Shown here piece by piece: positions 8,401 to 13,907 of a stretch of DNA of 38,907 bases. Under the pieces are notes generated by a model that had not been told where the DNA came from, ran no database searches, and worked only from the letters and a program-made list of their open reading frames with translations. This stretch comes from Pseudomonadota bacterium (GTDB lineage Bacteria; Pseudomonadota; Gammaproteobacteria; Steroidobacterales; Steroidobacteraceae), in NCBI GenBank assembly GCA_023457495.1, contig JAEWLQ010000109.1:1-38907 (forward strand), given 5' to 3'. The position numbers and the translations under genes are program-made. The stretch's first letter is position 1; each line of letters begins with the position of its first letter.

Positions 8401-8638
8401 GAATGGCTCCCCGGCGCAACGCCCACACGAAACGCTCGTACCACTGCTCGCGTACGGATTCATGTTCGACGTCCGCAAGCGCGCGCGCGACGCGCTTGTA
8501 GGTGTCGTCCATGGTCTTGTCGACGGGTGTCCCGTCCTTGGCGGACAAGCGATATTTCTTGTCCCAGATGTCGAGCGACGCTTCCTGGAACGGAATGGCG
8601 TCGACGTCCTTATGCTCGAGTTTGACCACACTATTCAT
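5417..8638 (-). CDS. nrdJa: class II (B12-dependent) ribonucleotide reductase catalytic subunit NrdJa, interrupted by an intein
   Basis: The 1073-residue precursor converts ribonucleotides to deoxyribonucleotides using adenosylcobalamin, without oxygen. Removing the 358-residue intein (residues 323-680) leaves about 715 residues, the usual NrdJa size. In spliced numbering, Cys323 in NPCGEQPL is the thiyl-radical cysteine, with Asn321 and Glu325 beside it. Cys102 (INCTVSGT) and Cys334 (YGSC) form the expected redox pair. The spacing of 11 between Cys323 and Cys334 matches the Cys322/Cys333 arrangement I recall for the Thermotoga enzyme. An APTGTISL phosphate-binding loop follows in the C-terminal half. 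Start: ATG at 8638 gives the standard N-terminus (MNSVVKLEHKD); the reading frame stays open to 8893 but that part looks like structured leader. It is co-transcribed with nrdJb downstream. NrdR boxes upstream imply dATP/ATP-responsive repression. Confidence 0.93.
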   Translation of the reverse strand: MNSVVKLEHKDVDAIPFQEASLDIWDKKYRLSAKDGTPVDKTMDDTYKRVARALADVEHESVREQWYERFVWALRRGAIPAGRVTSNAGALEHKPATSTINCTVSGTIGDSMDDILNKVHEAGLTLKAGCGIGYEFSTLRPRGAYVSGAGAYTSGPLSFMDIYDKMCFTVSSAGGRRGAQMGTFDVGHPDAMEFIRAKRENGRLRQFNLSLLVTDEFMQAVREDKDWNLAFPLLTKEYDPAEHKLDDPTKFVWREWPTTKNYVSREDGLVCCKIYKTLPARRMWDVIMTSTYDFAEPGFILIDRVNEMNNNWWCENIRATNPCVTADTWVQTAAGPRQVSDLIGRQFTARVDGKDHLSAPEGFFRTATKPVLRVMTDAGHSLRLTADHRVRRISTLTRWRLASEWCAAGDLAPGDRVLLQDHRAAAAWKGESWMGESEGYLMGLLVGDGRLTSEGAVLSVWARSAVGNSDVDVSGPHSVMAAALHAARGFNHRADFSGWQEVSRRGEFRLSMSAISDLARDVGMRPGSITVTPEIERGSSEFYRGFLRGLFDADGSVQGTQLKGVSVRLAQHDLSLLEGAQRMLLRMGIASSIYKHRRETDHELVITGANVARFAELVDFADTAKRARLHGLLSNYKRMLNRERFVATVESVEAAGVEDVYDVQIPGINEFDANGFHAHNCGEQPLPPYGSCLLGSVNLTRFVKNAFTDFAEFDWNEYREVVKVFTRMLDNVCEINGLPLEQQRNEIMRKRRHGMGFLGLGSTITCLGLKYGSEDSIKFTEDVSREMAVAGWEAALDLAKEKGPAPIMKEEFTVTAEMLRKRPEMVKDGWKVGDLIPGRILHARYSRYMQRVAEAAPWLVDQLANVGARFTHHSSIAPTGTISLSLANNASNGIEPSFAHHYFRNVIRPGKKTKEKVDVFSFELLAYRELINPGAMPNAKNPAEQLPGYFTTAEDITPKEHVDIQAAAQRWVDSSISKTANVPTDYKYESFKDIYLYAHEKDLKGCTTFRFNPEAFQGVLVKEDDLKNTTYVFTLEDGSEISVKGDEEIEYDGEKHTAANLYDALKEGYYGKF
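6599..7672 (-). mobile_element. LAGLIDADG intein inserted in nrdJa at the radical cysteine
   Basis: An in-frame 358-residue insertion splits the conserved extein NIRATNP | CGEQPLPPYG. Splicing motifs: intein Cys1 (CVTADTWVQ, block A); TADH in block B; VYDVQIPG...FDANGF (block F); and a terminal His-Asn before extein Cys+1 (block G). Two dodecapeptide endonuclease motifs are intact: YLMGLLVGDGRL (intein residues about 118-129) and FLRGLFDADGSV (about 224-235). Each keeps its acidic metal-binding residue, so the homing endonuclease may be active. At the block F position where many inteins carry His the sequence has Asn (INEF); I cannot tell whether this lowers splicing or is normal for reductase inteins. 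The +1 residue is the enzyme's own catalytic Cys. Extein homology resumes on both sides with no gap, so the boundaries are precise. Confidence 0.95.
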
Positions 8639-8858
8639 GGATGGGTACCTGTCCCCCGTTGTTCCGGACCCGCTCTTTCGAAAGAGCCTTGTTGCCTTGT
8701 CCGAACCGGAGAGAAAGACGGCCCCGGCGCCTGCAGTCCTGCAGGTCAGGTGTCTTTTTGTGAGCGGTCTGCTGTCAGACAGCCGCTTTTCCTTACTCCC
8801 CGGCTCCCCAACCACGAGTTGCTGGCGCGTGAGTCGCGACACAACATCTTGTGTTGGG
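8639..8858 (-). promoter_or_regulatory. long structured 5' leader of nrdJa
   Basis: About 220 bases lie between the likely transcription start and the nrdJa ATG, containing several inverted repeats on the transcribed strand. One is a perfect GCTCTTTC/GAAAGAGC palindrome (about 8671-8686) near the start codon. Another is CCTGCAG-GA-CTGCAGG nested inside an AAAGAC...GTCTTT pairing (about 8715-8759). A third is GTCTG-ACAG-CAGAC flanked by GCG/CGC (about 8763-8785). No ordinary Shine-Dalgarno is evident. A regulatory RNA is plausible for a B12 enzyme, but I do not find a recognisable B12-box motif, so I do not call a cobalamin riboswitch. Structure is inferred by eye only. Confidence 0.4.
8839..8854 (-). 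promoter_or_regulatory. NrdR box, start-proximal
   Basis: ACACAACATCTTGTGT matches the NrdR consensus acaCwAtATaTwGtgt at all but two weakly conserved positions and is a perfect 6+4+6 inverted repeat. It lies just downstream of the inferred -10 element, a position suited to repression. NrdR is the ATP-cone repressor of ribonucleotide reductase genes. Confidence 0.82.
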
Positions 8859-8864
8859 GTCGGA

Positions 8865-8893
8865 AGCCTAGGCCCGTGAAAACACCTCGTCAA
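8865..8893 (-). promoter_or_regulatory. putative sigma-70 promoter of nrdJa
   Basis: On the minus strand TTGACG (8888-8893) is followed after 17 bases by TAGGCT (8865-8870). The -35 is near consensus; the -10 is weaker. Transcription would begin near 8858, placing the proximal NrdR box right after the start. Confidence 0.5.
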
Positions 8894-9016
8894 GAAACAT
8901 CGCTGTCATAATCGATGCTCGCTTTTTGATATATATCTCAACGCGTTACGGCATTTCGCCCCGCGCTGGACGTCTGTCAATACGAGGCTTTTTTCGGGAT
9001 GCAGGAATCGGGCCGG

Positions 9017-9032
9017 ACACTATATTTTGTGT
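9017..9032 (-). promoter_or_regulatory. NrdR box, distal
   Basis: ACACTATATTTTGTGT fits the NrdR consensus with one deviation at a weakly conserved position. Its centre is 178 bases from that of the proximal box, close to 17 helical turns, so the two could face the same side of the DNA. NrdR boxes more often come in pairs about 31 bases apart; no such close partner is visible. The rest of 8894-9253 contains no gene. Confidence 0.82.
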
Positions 9033-9134
9033 CCACCTCATTCCCACCGGCTACACACAAGTCATCCACAGCTTGTTGATTGCACCGTGGAATCGGGCCC
9101 GCTGAGCGACGGTCAAAAGGCTCCCCCAGGTGGG

Positions 9135-9174
9135 CTTGAACCTCGTGATTTCAAGACTCTTGAACGTTCGAACG
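9135..9174 (+). promoter_or_regulatory. palindrome cluster upstream of hsp20, with possible heat-shock -35 elements
   Basis: Alternating inverted repeats CTTGAA (9135), TTCAAG (9150) and CTTGAA (9159) are followed by the palindrome CGTTCGAACG (9165-9174). CTTGAA is the sigma-32 -35 core; CCGCAG 14 bases after the second copy is only a weak fit to the CCCCAT -10. It could be a heat-shock promoter, a repressor operator, or both. Confidence 0.4.
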
Positions 9175-9253
9175 CGATCCGCAGAAAGGGGCCATCAGGA
9201 CGCCGGGCTTACCCCGGTAGTTAGCCACCCACGAACGAGGAAGGAGATTGGAC

Positions 9254-9673
9254 ATGACTGTTGTGCGTTATGAGCCCTGGGGCCTGCTGAATCGGCTGCG
9301 CCGCGAGCTCGATCAGACCTTCGAGAATACCGCCCACGATGCGGCCTGGACGCCGGCCGTGGACATCCACGAAGAGGCGAAGCAGTTCGTCGTGCGCGCC
9401 GACCTGCCCGGCGTCACCGCGAAGGACATCGAGATCACTGCCGAGAAGGGTGTGCTCGCGCTGCGTGGATCGCGCAATTTCGAGCAGAAGAGCGATGACG
9501 GCCACTACTCGCGCATCGAGCGCGTGACCGGCAAGTTCGTGCGCACGTTCACGCTGCCCGAGAACGTCGCGACCGACCAGATCAATGCGAAGTTCAAGGA
9601 TGGCGTGCTCGAGCTGACGATCCCGAAGATCGCGAAGCCGGAGCCGCGCCGCATCGAGGTCCAGGCGGCGTAA
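9254..9673 (+). CDS. small heat shock protein, Hsp20/alpha-crystallin family
   Basis: The 139-residue ATP-independent holdase chaperone binds unfolding proteins in the cytoplasm and passes them to DnaK/ClpB. The alpha-crystallin domain spans about residues 36-130: it opens at WTPAVDIHEEAKQFVVRADLPGV, contains the usual ITAEKGVLALRG strand, and ends with FKDGVLELTIPK. The N-terminal arm (YEPWGLLNRLRRELD) and a short C-terminal tail are typical of bacterial class A Hsp20. AAGGAG sits seven bases before the ATG at 9254; a TTG two codons earlier is less likely. It is a single gene between an upstream palindrome cluster and a strong downstream hairpin. I do not see a clear thermosensor RNA pairing with the ribosome-binding site. 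Confidence 0.93.
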   Translation: MTVVRYEPWGLLNRLRRELDQTFENTAHDAAWTPAVDIHEEAKQFVVRADLPGVTAKDIEITAEKGVLALRGSRNFEQKSDDGHYSRIERVTGKFVRTFTLPENVATDQINAKFKDGVLELTIPKIAKPEPRRIEVQAA

Positions 9674-9696
9674 TTCCGCGGACGACTTCGACCGGA

Positions 9697-9728
9697 TGAG
9701 GGGACAGACCGACCAGTCTGTCCCCTCA
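9697..9728. terminator. 13-bp perfect hairpin between convergent hsp20 and transaldolase genes
   Basis: TGAGGGGACAGAC (9697-9709) and GTCTGTCCCCTCA (9716-9728) form a perfect stem with a 6-base loop. It lies between two convergent genes and can end transcription from both sides, although no long T run follows. The core GGGGACAGAC recurs in the inverted-repeat element at 31.8-31.9 kb, so this may be a dispersed REP-like sequence doing terminator duty. Confidence 0.65.
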
Positions 9729-9759
9729 CGTTTCCGCCGGCCGCAATCTCACCCTCGTA

Positions 9760-10854
9760 TCACGCGCGCTTCGCGGGCCGGCCGAGCGCGACACTCTTGT
9801 CGGCGATGCGCTGCAGGAGCCCATTCCAGGAATTCACGAATGACGCCGCGCCTTCGCGCTGCAACTGAAGCGCGAGATCCGCCACATCGATACCGGCCGC
9901 AGCGAATTGCGCCAGGACCTCCTCGGCGTCGCCGCCCTGGGAATCCATGACCTTGCCGACGCGGCCGTGAGCCGCCATCGCATTCAGGGTTTTCTCCGGC
10001 AACGTGTTGATGGTATCGGGCGCGGCCAGCGCCTCGACGTACAAGGTGTCCGACACCTGCGGATCCTTGGTTCCCGTGCTCGCCCACAACAGCTTTTGTG
10101 GCATCGCGCCCGCGCCCGCGAGGCTTTGCCAGCGCGGTGACGCTAGCAGGTCGCGATACGCGCGGTAAGTGCGCCCGGCGATGGCGATGCCGAGCCGGTT
10201 GCGCAGATCTTCCGGTGCGGACTTCGCGACGGCCCTGTCCCAGCGGCTCACGAACAGCGACGCGACCGAGGCCACGCGCGGATCGCGACCCGCGGCGAGG
10301 CGCCGCTCGATGCCGCGCATGTAGGCCTCCGCGGCCGCCAGATATTGCTCGCGCGAGAACAGCAGCGTGACGTTGATCGGCACGCCGCGAAAGATGCATT
10401 CCTCGATGGCGCGCTCACCCTCGGGTGTTCCGGGGATCTTGATGAAGAGATTGGCGCGCCCCGCCTCCCGATGGATGCGCTCGGCGGCCACGATCGATCC
10501 TCGCGTATCGGCGGCCAGCAGCGGCGACAGCTCGAGCGAGACCCAGCCATCGACGCCACCGGTCGCGTCGAATTCCGGCCGGAAGAGATCCGCCGCGCGC
10601 CGGAGATCCGCCAACGCGAGGTCGAGGAAGATGGCATCGCCCGACTTGCCGATATTCGCGTGCCGCGCGATGTCCGCGTCGTAGGCCTTGCCGCCTCCGA
10701 TCGCGTTTTCGAAGATCGTCGGATTCGAGGTCAGGCCCGTGACATTGAACTCACGGACATAACGCTCGAGGGTGCCGTCATCGAGCAGGTCACGGGTGAT
10801 CTCGTCGAGCCACAGGCGTTGGCCGAGCGAACGAAGCTGGTGCAGCGCGTTCAT
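9760..10854 (-). CDS. tal: transaldolase
   Basis: The 364-residue cytoplasmic enzyme of the non-oxidative pentose phosphate pathway transfers a dihydroxyacetone unit from sedoheptulose 7-phosphate to glyceraldehyde 3-phosphate. Motifs: GLTSNPTIFENAI (40-52), VSLELSP (105-111) and the Schiff-base Lys139 in NLFIKIPGT. STGTKDP and the NTLPEKTLNA segment follow. The length fits the longer transaldolase type found in actinobacteria and cyanobacteria, rather than the E. coli TalB type (about 317 residues). GGAGGAA lies directly upstream of the ATG at 10854. It is convergent with hsp20 across a strong hairpin. The 117 bases upstream hold no gene. The usual partners (transketolase, zwf) are not in this window. 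Confidence 0.94.
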   Translation of the reverse strand: MNALHQLRSLGQRLWLDEITRDLLDDGTLERYVREFNVTGLTSNPTIFENAIGGGKAYDADIARHANIGKSGDAIFLDLALADLRRAADLFRPEFDATGGVDGWVSLELSPLLAADTRGSIVAAERIHREAGRANLFIKIPGTPEGERAIEECIFRGVPINVTLLFSREQYLAAAEAYMRGIERRLAAGRDPRVASVASLFVSRWDRAVAKSAPEDLRNRLGIAIAGRTYRAYRDLLASPRWQSLAGAGAMPQKLLWASTGTKDPQVSDTLYVEALAAPDTINTLPEKTLNAMAAHGRVGKVMDSQGGDAEEVLAQFAAAGIDVADLALQLQREGAASFVNSWNGLLQRIADKSVALGRPAKRA

Positions 10855-10971
10855 GGGTTCCTCCGAAAGGACGTCCTCGGGTCGGGAGCGATCCTCCTCG
10901 GACCCGCGCGCCGGCGAAACATTCCTCGGCGCGGACCGTGGCGCATGCCGATGCGGTGTTATCCGACGTCC

Positions 10972-11172
10972 TCACCGCGCCGGCCCACCGCCGAGGATTC
11001 TCGCCGGCAGCGTGATCAACGCCCGGAGAAAGCCGAAAACGCCCTCGACCGCGATGCCGATCAGACGGAACGGCAGCGACAGCAGCCAGACGATTGGCCA
11101 TAACAACAACGCGAGAATCGCGATGGGCCAGCACAGCACCAGCAGCAGGAGCCACAGGAGAAACTTGATCAT
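10972..11172 (-). CDS. small membrane protein
   Basis: The 66-residue, very hydrophobic product has two probable transmembrane helices (about 3-30 and 34-58, rich in Leu, Ile and Trp) and a basic, glycine-rich end (ARILGGGPAR). I recognise no family and no catalytic residues. AGAGG lies about 10 bases before the ATG at 11172. It is divergent from the DegQ-like protease, with only 20 bases between start codons, so the promoters must overlap. A link to envelope quality control is a guess based on position alone. Confidence 0.6.
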   Translation of the reverse strand: MIKFLLWLLLLVLCWPIAILALLLWPIVWLLSLPFRLIGIAVEGVFGFLRALITLPARILGGGPAR

Positions 11173-11192
11173 CGTTTGATATCCTCTTCCTC

Positions 11193-12587
11193 ATGCAATC
11201 AATCCGTCGAAACCGCCTGCAAATCACCTCGTTCACCCTCTCGGTCCTGCTCGCCCTTACGAGCCAGGCCGCGTTGCCACAGGCCGAGGGAGCCCCGGTA
11301 CCCACCCTGGCGCCCATGATCAAGCGCGTCTCGCCCGCCGTCGTGAACATCGCCACGCGCGGCACCATCCGCGAGCGCTCGCCCCAGAATCCTTTGCTCG
11401 AAGACCCGTTTTTCCGACGGTTCTTCGACGTGCCGGAAATGGGCCCGCGCGAACGCCAGTTCCAGAGCGCCGGTTCAGGCGTCATCTTCGATGCAAAGAA
11501 CGGCTACATCGTTACAAACGCCCATGTGGTCGATAACGCAACCGAGATCACGGTGACGCTGCAGGATGGCCGGGATCTGGCGGCGACCGTCGTGGGCAGC
11601 GACGTGCCCTCGGACGTGGCGGTGCTGAAGGTCGCCCCGGAGAACCTCACGCAGGTGGCGATGGGCGATTCCACCAAGATCGAGGTCGGCGATTACGTGG
11701 TGGCGATCGGCAATCCCTTCGGCCTGCAGCACACGGTGACCTCCGGAATCGTTTCCGGTCTGGGTCGCTCCGGGATCAATCCGGACGGGTATGAAGATTT
11801 CATCCAGACCGACGCCTCCATCAACCCGGGCAATTCCGGCGGCGCGCTGGTCAACATCCGCGGCGAGCTGGTCGGCATCAACAGCGCGATCCTCTCGCGC
11901 TCGGGCGGCAACATCGGCATCGGCTTCGCGATCCCGGTCAACATGGCCCGCAGCATCATGGATCAGTTGCTCAAGTACGGCTCGGTCAAGCGCGGGCTGC
12001 TGGGTGTGAGCATCTACTCGCTCACGCCGGACACCGCCAAATCGCTCGACATCCCGAACACCCAGGGCGTGCTGGTCTCGCAGGTCACCGAAGGCTCGGC
12101 CGCCGAGAAGGCCGGCATCAAGCCCGGCGACGTGATCACCCACATCAATGGGCAGGTCATCAAGTCCAACAGCGAGCTGCGCAATGCGATCGGACTCGCG
12201 CGCGTCGGCGACAAGCTCGATGTCACGATCATCCGCGACCGCAAGCCGCAGCAGATCGTCGCGGTGATCACCGAACTGCCGGCGACGACCGCGTCCACTG
12301 GCTCGAAGGCGACACCCGCCGTGCCGGAAGATGCCTCGGCGGTGCACCCCGGTCTCAAGGGCGCGACGCTCGCGGATGCGCCCGAGGGCGGCGTGCAGAT
12401 CAAGGCGATCGAGCCGCGCAGCGCGGCCTCGCAGCTGTTCCGCACGGGCGACCGGATCGAAGCGGCCAACCGCGTCAACGTCGCGAACCTCAAGGAACTG
12501 CGCGACATCGCCAAGCGCGGTGGCGCGCTGGTCCTGAAAATCCGCCGCGGCAACGCGGTGGTGCTCGTGCCCCTACGCGCTCCGTAA
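11193..12587 (+). CDS. degQ: periplasmic serine protease/chaperone, DegQ/HtrA family with two PDZ domains
   Basis: The 464-residue product degrades misfolded envelope proteins. An N-terminal basic-hydrophobic signal peptide ends near TSQAALPQA. The trypsin-like domain has a complete triad: His111 in TNAHVV, Asp141 in SDVAVLKV and Ser215 in NPGNSGGAL. PDZ1 (about 265-355, GLLGVSIYSL...GSAAEKAGIKPGDVI) and PDZ2 (about 385-460, GVQIKAIEPRSAASQLFRTGDRI) follow. The size and the lack of a long Q-linker fit DegQ better than DegP. No purine-rich ribosome-binding site precedes the ATG at 11193; the upstream bases are pyrimidine-rich, so a leaderless or weakly initiated transcript is possible. The flavoprotein gene begins 45 bases downstream and may be co-transcribed. 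Confidence 0.92.
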   Translation: MQSIRRNRLQITSFTLSVLLALTSQAALPQAEGAPVPTLAPMIKRVSPAVVNIATRGTIRERSPQNPLLEDPFFRRFFDVPEMGPRERQFQSAGSGVIFDAKNGYIVTNAHVVDNATEITVTLQDGRDLAATVVGSDVPSDVAVLKVAPENLTQVAMGDSTKIEVGDYVVAIGNPFGLQHTVTSGIVSGLGRSGINPDGYEDFIQTDASINPGNSGGALVNIRGELVGINSAILSRSGGNIGIGFAIPVNMARSIMDQLLKYGSVKRGLLGVSIYSLTPDTAKSLDIPNTQGVLVSQVTEGSAAEKAGIKPGDVITHINGQVIKSNSELRNAIGLARVGDKLDVTIIRDRKPQQIVAVITELPATTASTGSKATPAVPEDASAVHPGLKGATLADAPEGGVQIKAIEPRSAASQLFRTGDRIEAANRVNVANLKELRDIAKRGGALVLKIRRGNAVVLVPLRAP

Positions 12588-12632
12588 GCGCGGGCATGAC
12601 GAACAACGGCGCCCCGTGAGGCACATGATCTG

Positions 12633-13856
12633 ATGGACGTCCTGGTGATCGGGGCCGGTCCCGCCGGCTCCATTTCCGCGGCACTGCTCGCGCGCCGCGG
12701 ATACCGCGTGCTCGTGCTCGAGCGCCAGAAATTTCCGCGCTTCTCGATCGGCGAAAGCCTGCTCGCCTGCAGCATGGAAATGCTGGAAGAAGCCGGCATG
12801 GTCGAAGCCGTGATGGCGCGCAATTTCCAGTTCAAGAACGGCGCGGTGTTCGACCGCGACGGCGAGTATTCCGAGTTCAACTTCGCAGAGAAGTCGAGCC
12901 CCGGTTACCCCTTCACGTTCCAGGTTCCGCGCGCCGATTTCGACGCGACGCTCGCCGGCGAAGCCGCGCGCCAGGGCGCCGAGATCCGCTACGAGGTGGA
13001 GATCACCGCCGTGGACTTCAGCGGGGAGCGCCCACGCGTGACCAGCCGCGCCGCGGATGGCGAGACCGAGGTCCACGAACCGCGCTTCGTGCTCGACGCG
13101 TCGGGGTTCGGACGCACCCTGCCCAAACTACTCGACCTGCACCGGCCCTCGGCCTTTCCGGCGCGCGCCGCGATCTTCACGCACGTGCGTGACGGCGCGG
13201 TGTCCGGCGCCTTCGACCGCCAGAAGATCCGCATCGGCATCCACCCCACGGAGCACGAGGTGTGGTCGTGGCTGATCCCGTTCTCCAACGGCACGGCCTC
13301 GGTGGGCGTCGTGTCGTCCATCGAGCATCACCGCGCCCGCACGGGCACGCCCGAAGAGCAGTTCTGGCAGGCGCTGCGCGCCGAACCGCGGCTGCACGCG
13401 CTGCTCACGACTGCGACCACGCTGCGGCCGGTCGGCGAGATCATCGGCTACTCGGCGACCGTGACGAAGCTGCACGGCCGGCACTTCGCGCTGCTCGGCA
13501 ACGCGGCGGAATTTCTCGACCCGGTGTTCTCCTCGGGTGTGACCATCGCGATGAAATCCGCGAGCCTCGCGGCCGCGACGCTCGACCGGCAACTCAGGGG
13601 CGAGAGCGTCGATTGGGATCGCGACTTCGCCGAGCCGCTGATGTACGGCGTGGAGACCTTCCGCAGCTTCGTCGCCGGCTGGTATGACGGCAGCCTGCAG
13701 GACGTGATCTTCTTTCCGCGCCAGCAGCCCGCCATCCGCCGCATGATCTGCTCGGTGCTCGCCGGTTACGTCTGGGATCCCGAGAATCCGTACACCGGAC
13801 CCAAGTCCGGCCGCAGGCTGCGCGCGCTCGCGGAGGTTTGCCGCCCGCAGGCCTGA
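12633..13856 (+). CDS. FAD-dependent oxidoreductase of the flavin halogenase/geranylgeranyl reductase superfamily
   Basis: The 407-residue, probably cytoplasmic protein has an N-terminal dinucleotide-binding motif VIGAGPAGS (5-13) and the RFSIGESLL segment (37-44) typical of halogenase-like flavoproteins. Residues 211-216 read WSWLIP, matching the WxWxIP signature of flavin-dependent halogenases. LLGNAAEFLDPVFSSGVTIAMKSA is the second FAD-contact region. Lys68 (FKNGAVF) is a candidate for the halogenase catalytic lysine, but that alignment is my inference. Many relatives without halogenase activity share these motifs, so the substrate and reaction are open. It follows degQ by 45 bases on the same strand with a weak ribosome-binding site and converges on the efflux operon. 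No flavin reductase or biosynthetic cluster is adjacent. Confidence 0.82.
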   Translation: MDVLVIGAGPAGSISAALLARRGYRVLVLERQKFPRFSIGESLLACSMEMLEEAGMVEAVMARNFQFKNGAVFDRDGEYSEFNFAEKSSPGYPFTFQVPRADFDATLAGEAARQGAEIRYEVEITAVDFSGERPRVTSRAADGETEVHEPRFVLDASGFGRTLPKLLDLHRPSAFPARAAIFTHVRDGAVSGAFDRQKIRIGIHPTEHEVWSWLIPFSNGTASVGVVSSIEHHRARTGTPEEQFWQALRAEPRLHALLTTATTLRPVGEIIGYSATVTKLHGRHFALLGNAAEFLDPVFSSGVTIAMKSASLAAATLDRQLRGESVDWDRDFAEPLMYGVETFRSFVAGWYDGSLQDVIFFPRQQPAIRRMICSVLAGYVWDPENPYTGPKSGRRLRALAEVCRPQA

Positions 13857-13873
13857 GGCCGCGGCCGGCTGCC

Positions 13874-13907
13874 CGGGCTATCTACCGGGTTATCTATTGG
13901 GCTATCT
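13874..13907 (-). repeat. triplicated 12-base unit carrying three in-frame stop codons at the end of mdtC
   Basis: On the minus strand the end of mdtC reads as a near-perfect 12-base repeat (AGA-TAR-CCC-RRT) about three times. Because 12 is a multiple of three, every copy presents a stop in the same frame: TAG (13902-13904), TAA (13890-13892) and TAG (13878-13880). Confidence 0.8.

Noticed and set aside
8639..8858. Cobalamin riboswitch
   Set aside because: Expected for a B12 enzyme, but no B12-box-like sequence was found by eye; only generic stems can be supported.
8639..8893. N-terminal extension of NrdJa to 8893
   Set aside because: The frame is open, but the encoded residues are not protein-like for this family, the normal NrdJ N-terminus starts at 8638, and the extension would begin inside the inferred promoter.
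9120..9185. tRNA-like look of the stretch with GGTTCAAG and GTTCGAAC
   Set aside because: The T-arm-like segment on the minus strand pairs at only three of five positions and no acceptor or anticodon stem can be formed; the repeats are better seen as protein-binding palindromes.
11193..11237. Alternative upstream start for degQ
   Set aside because: No in-frame start with a ribosome-binding site precedes 11193 without entering the opposite gene, and the signal peptide begins at 11193.
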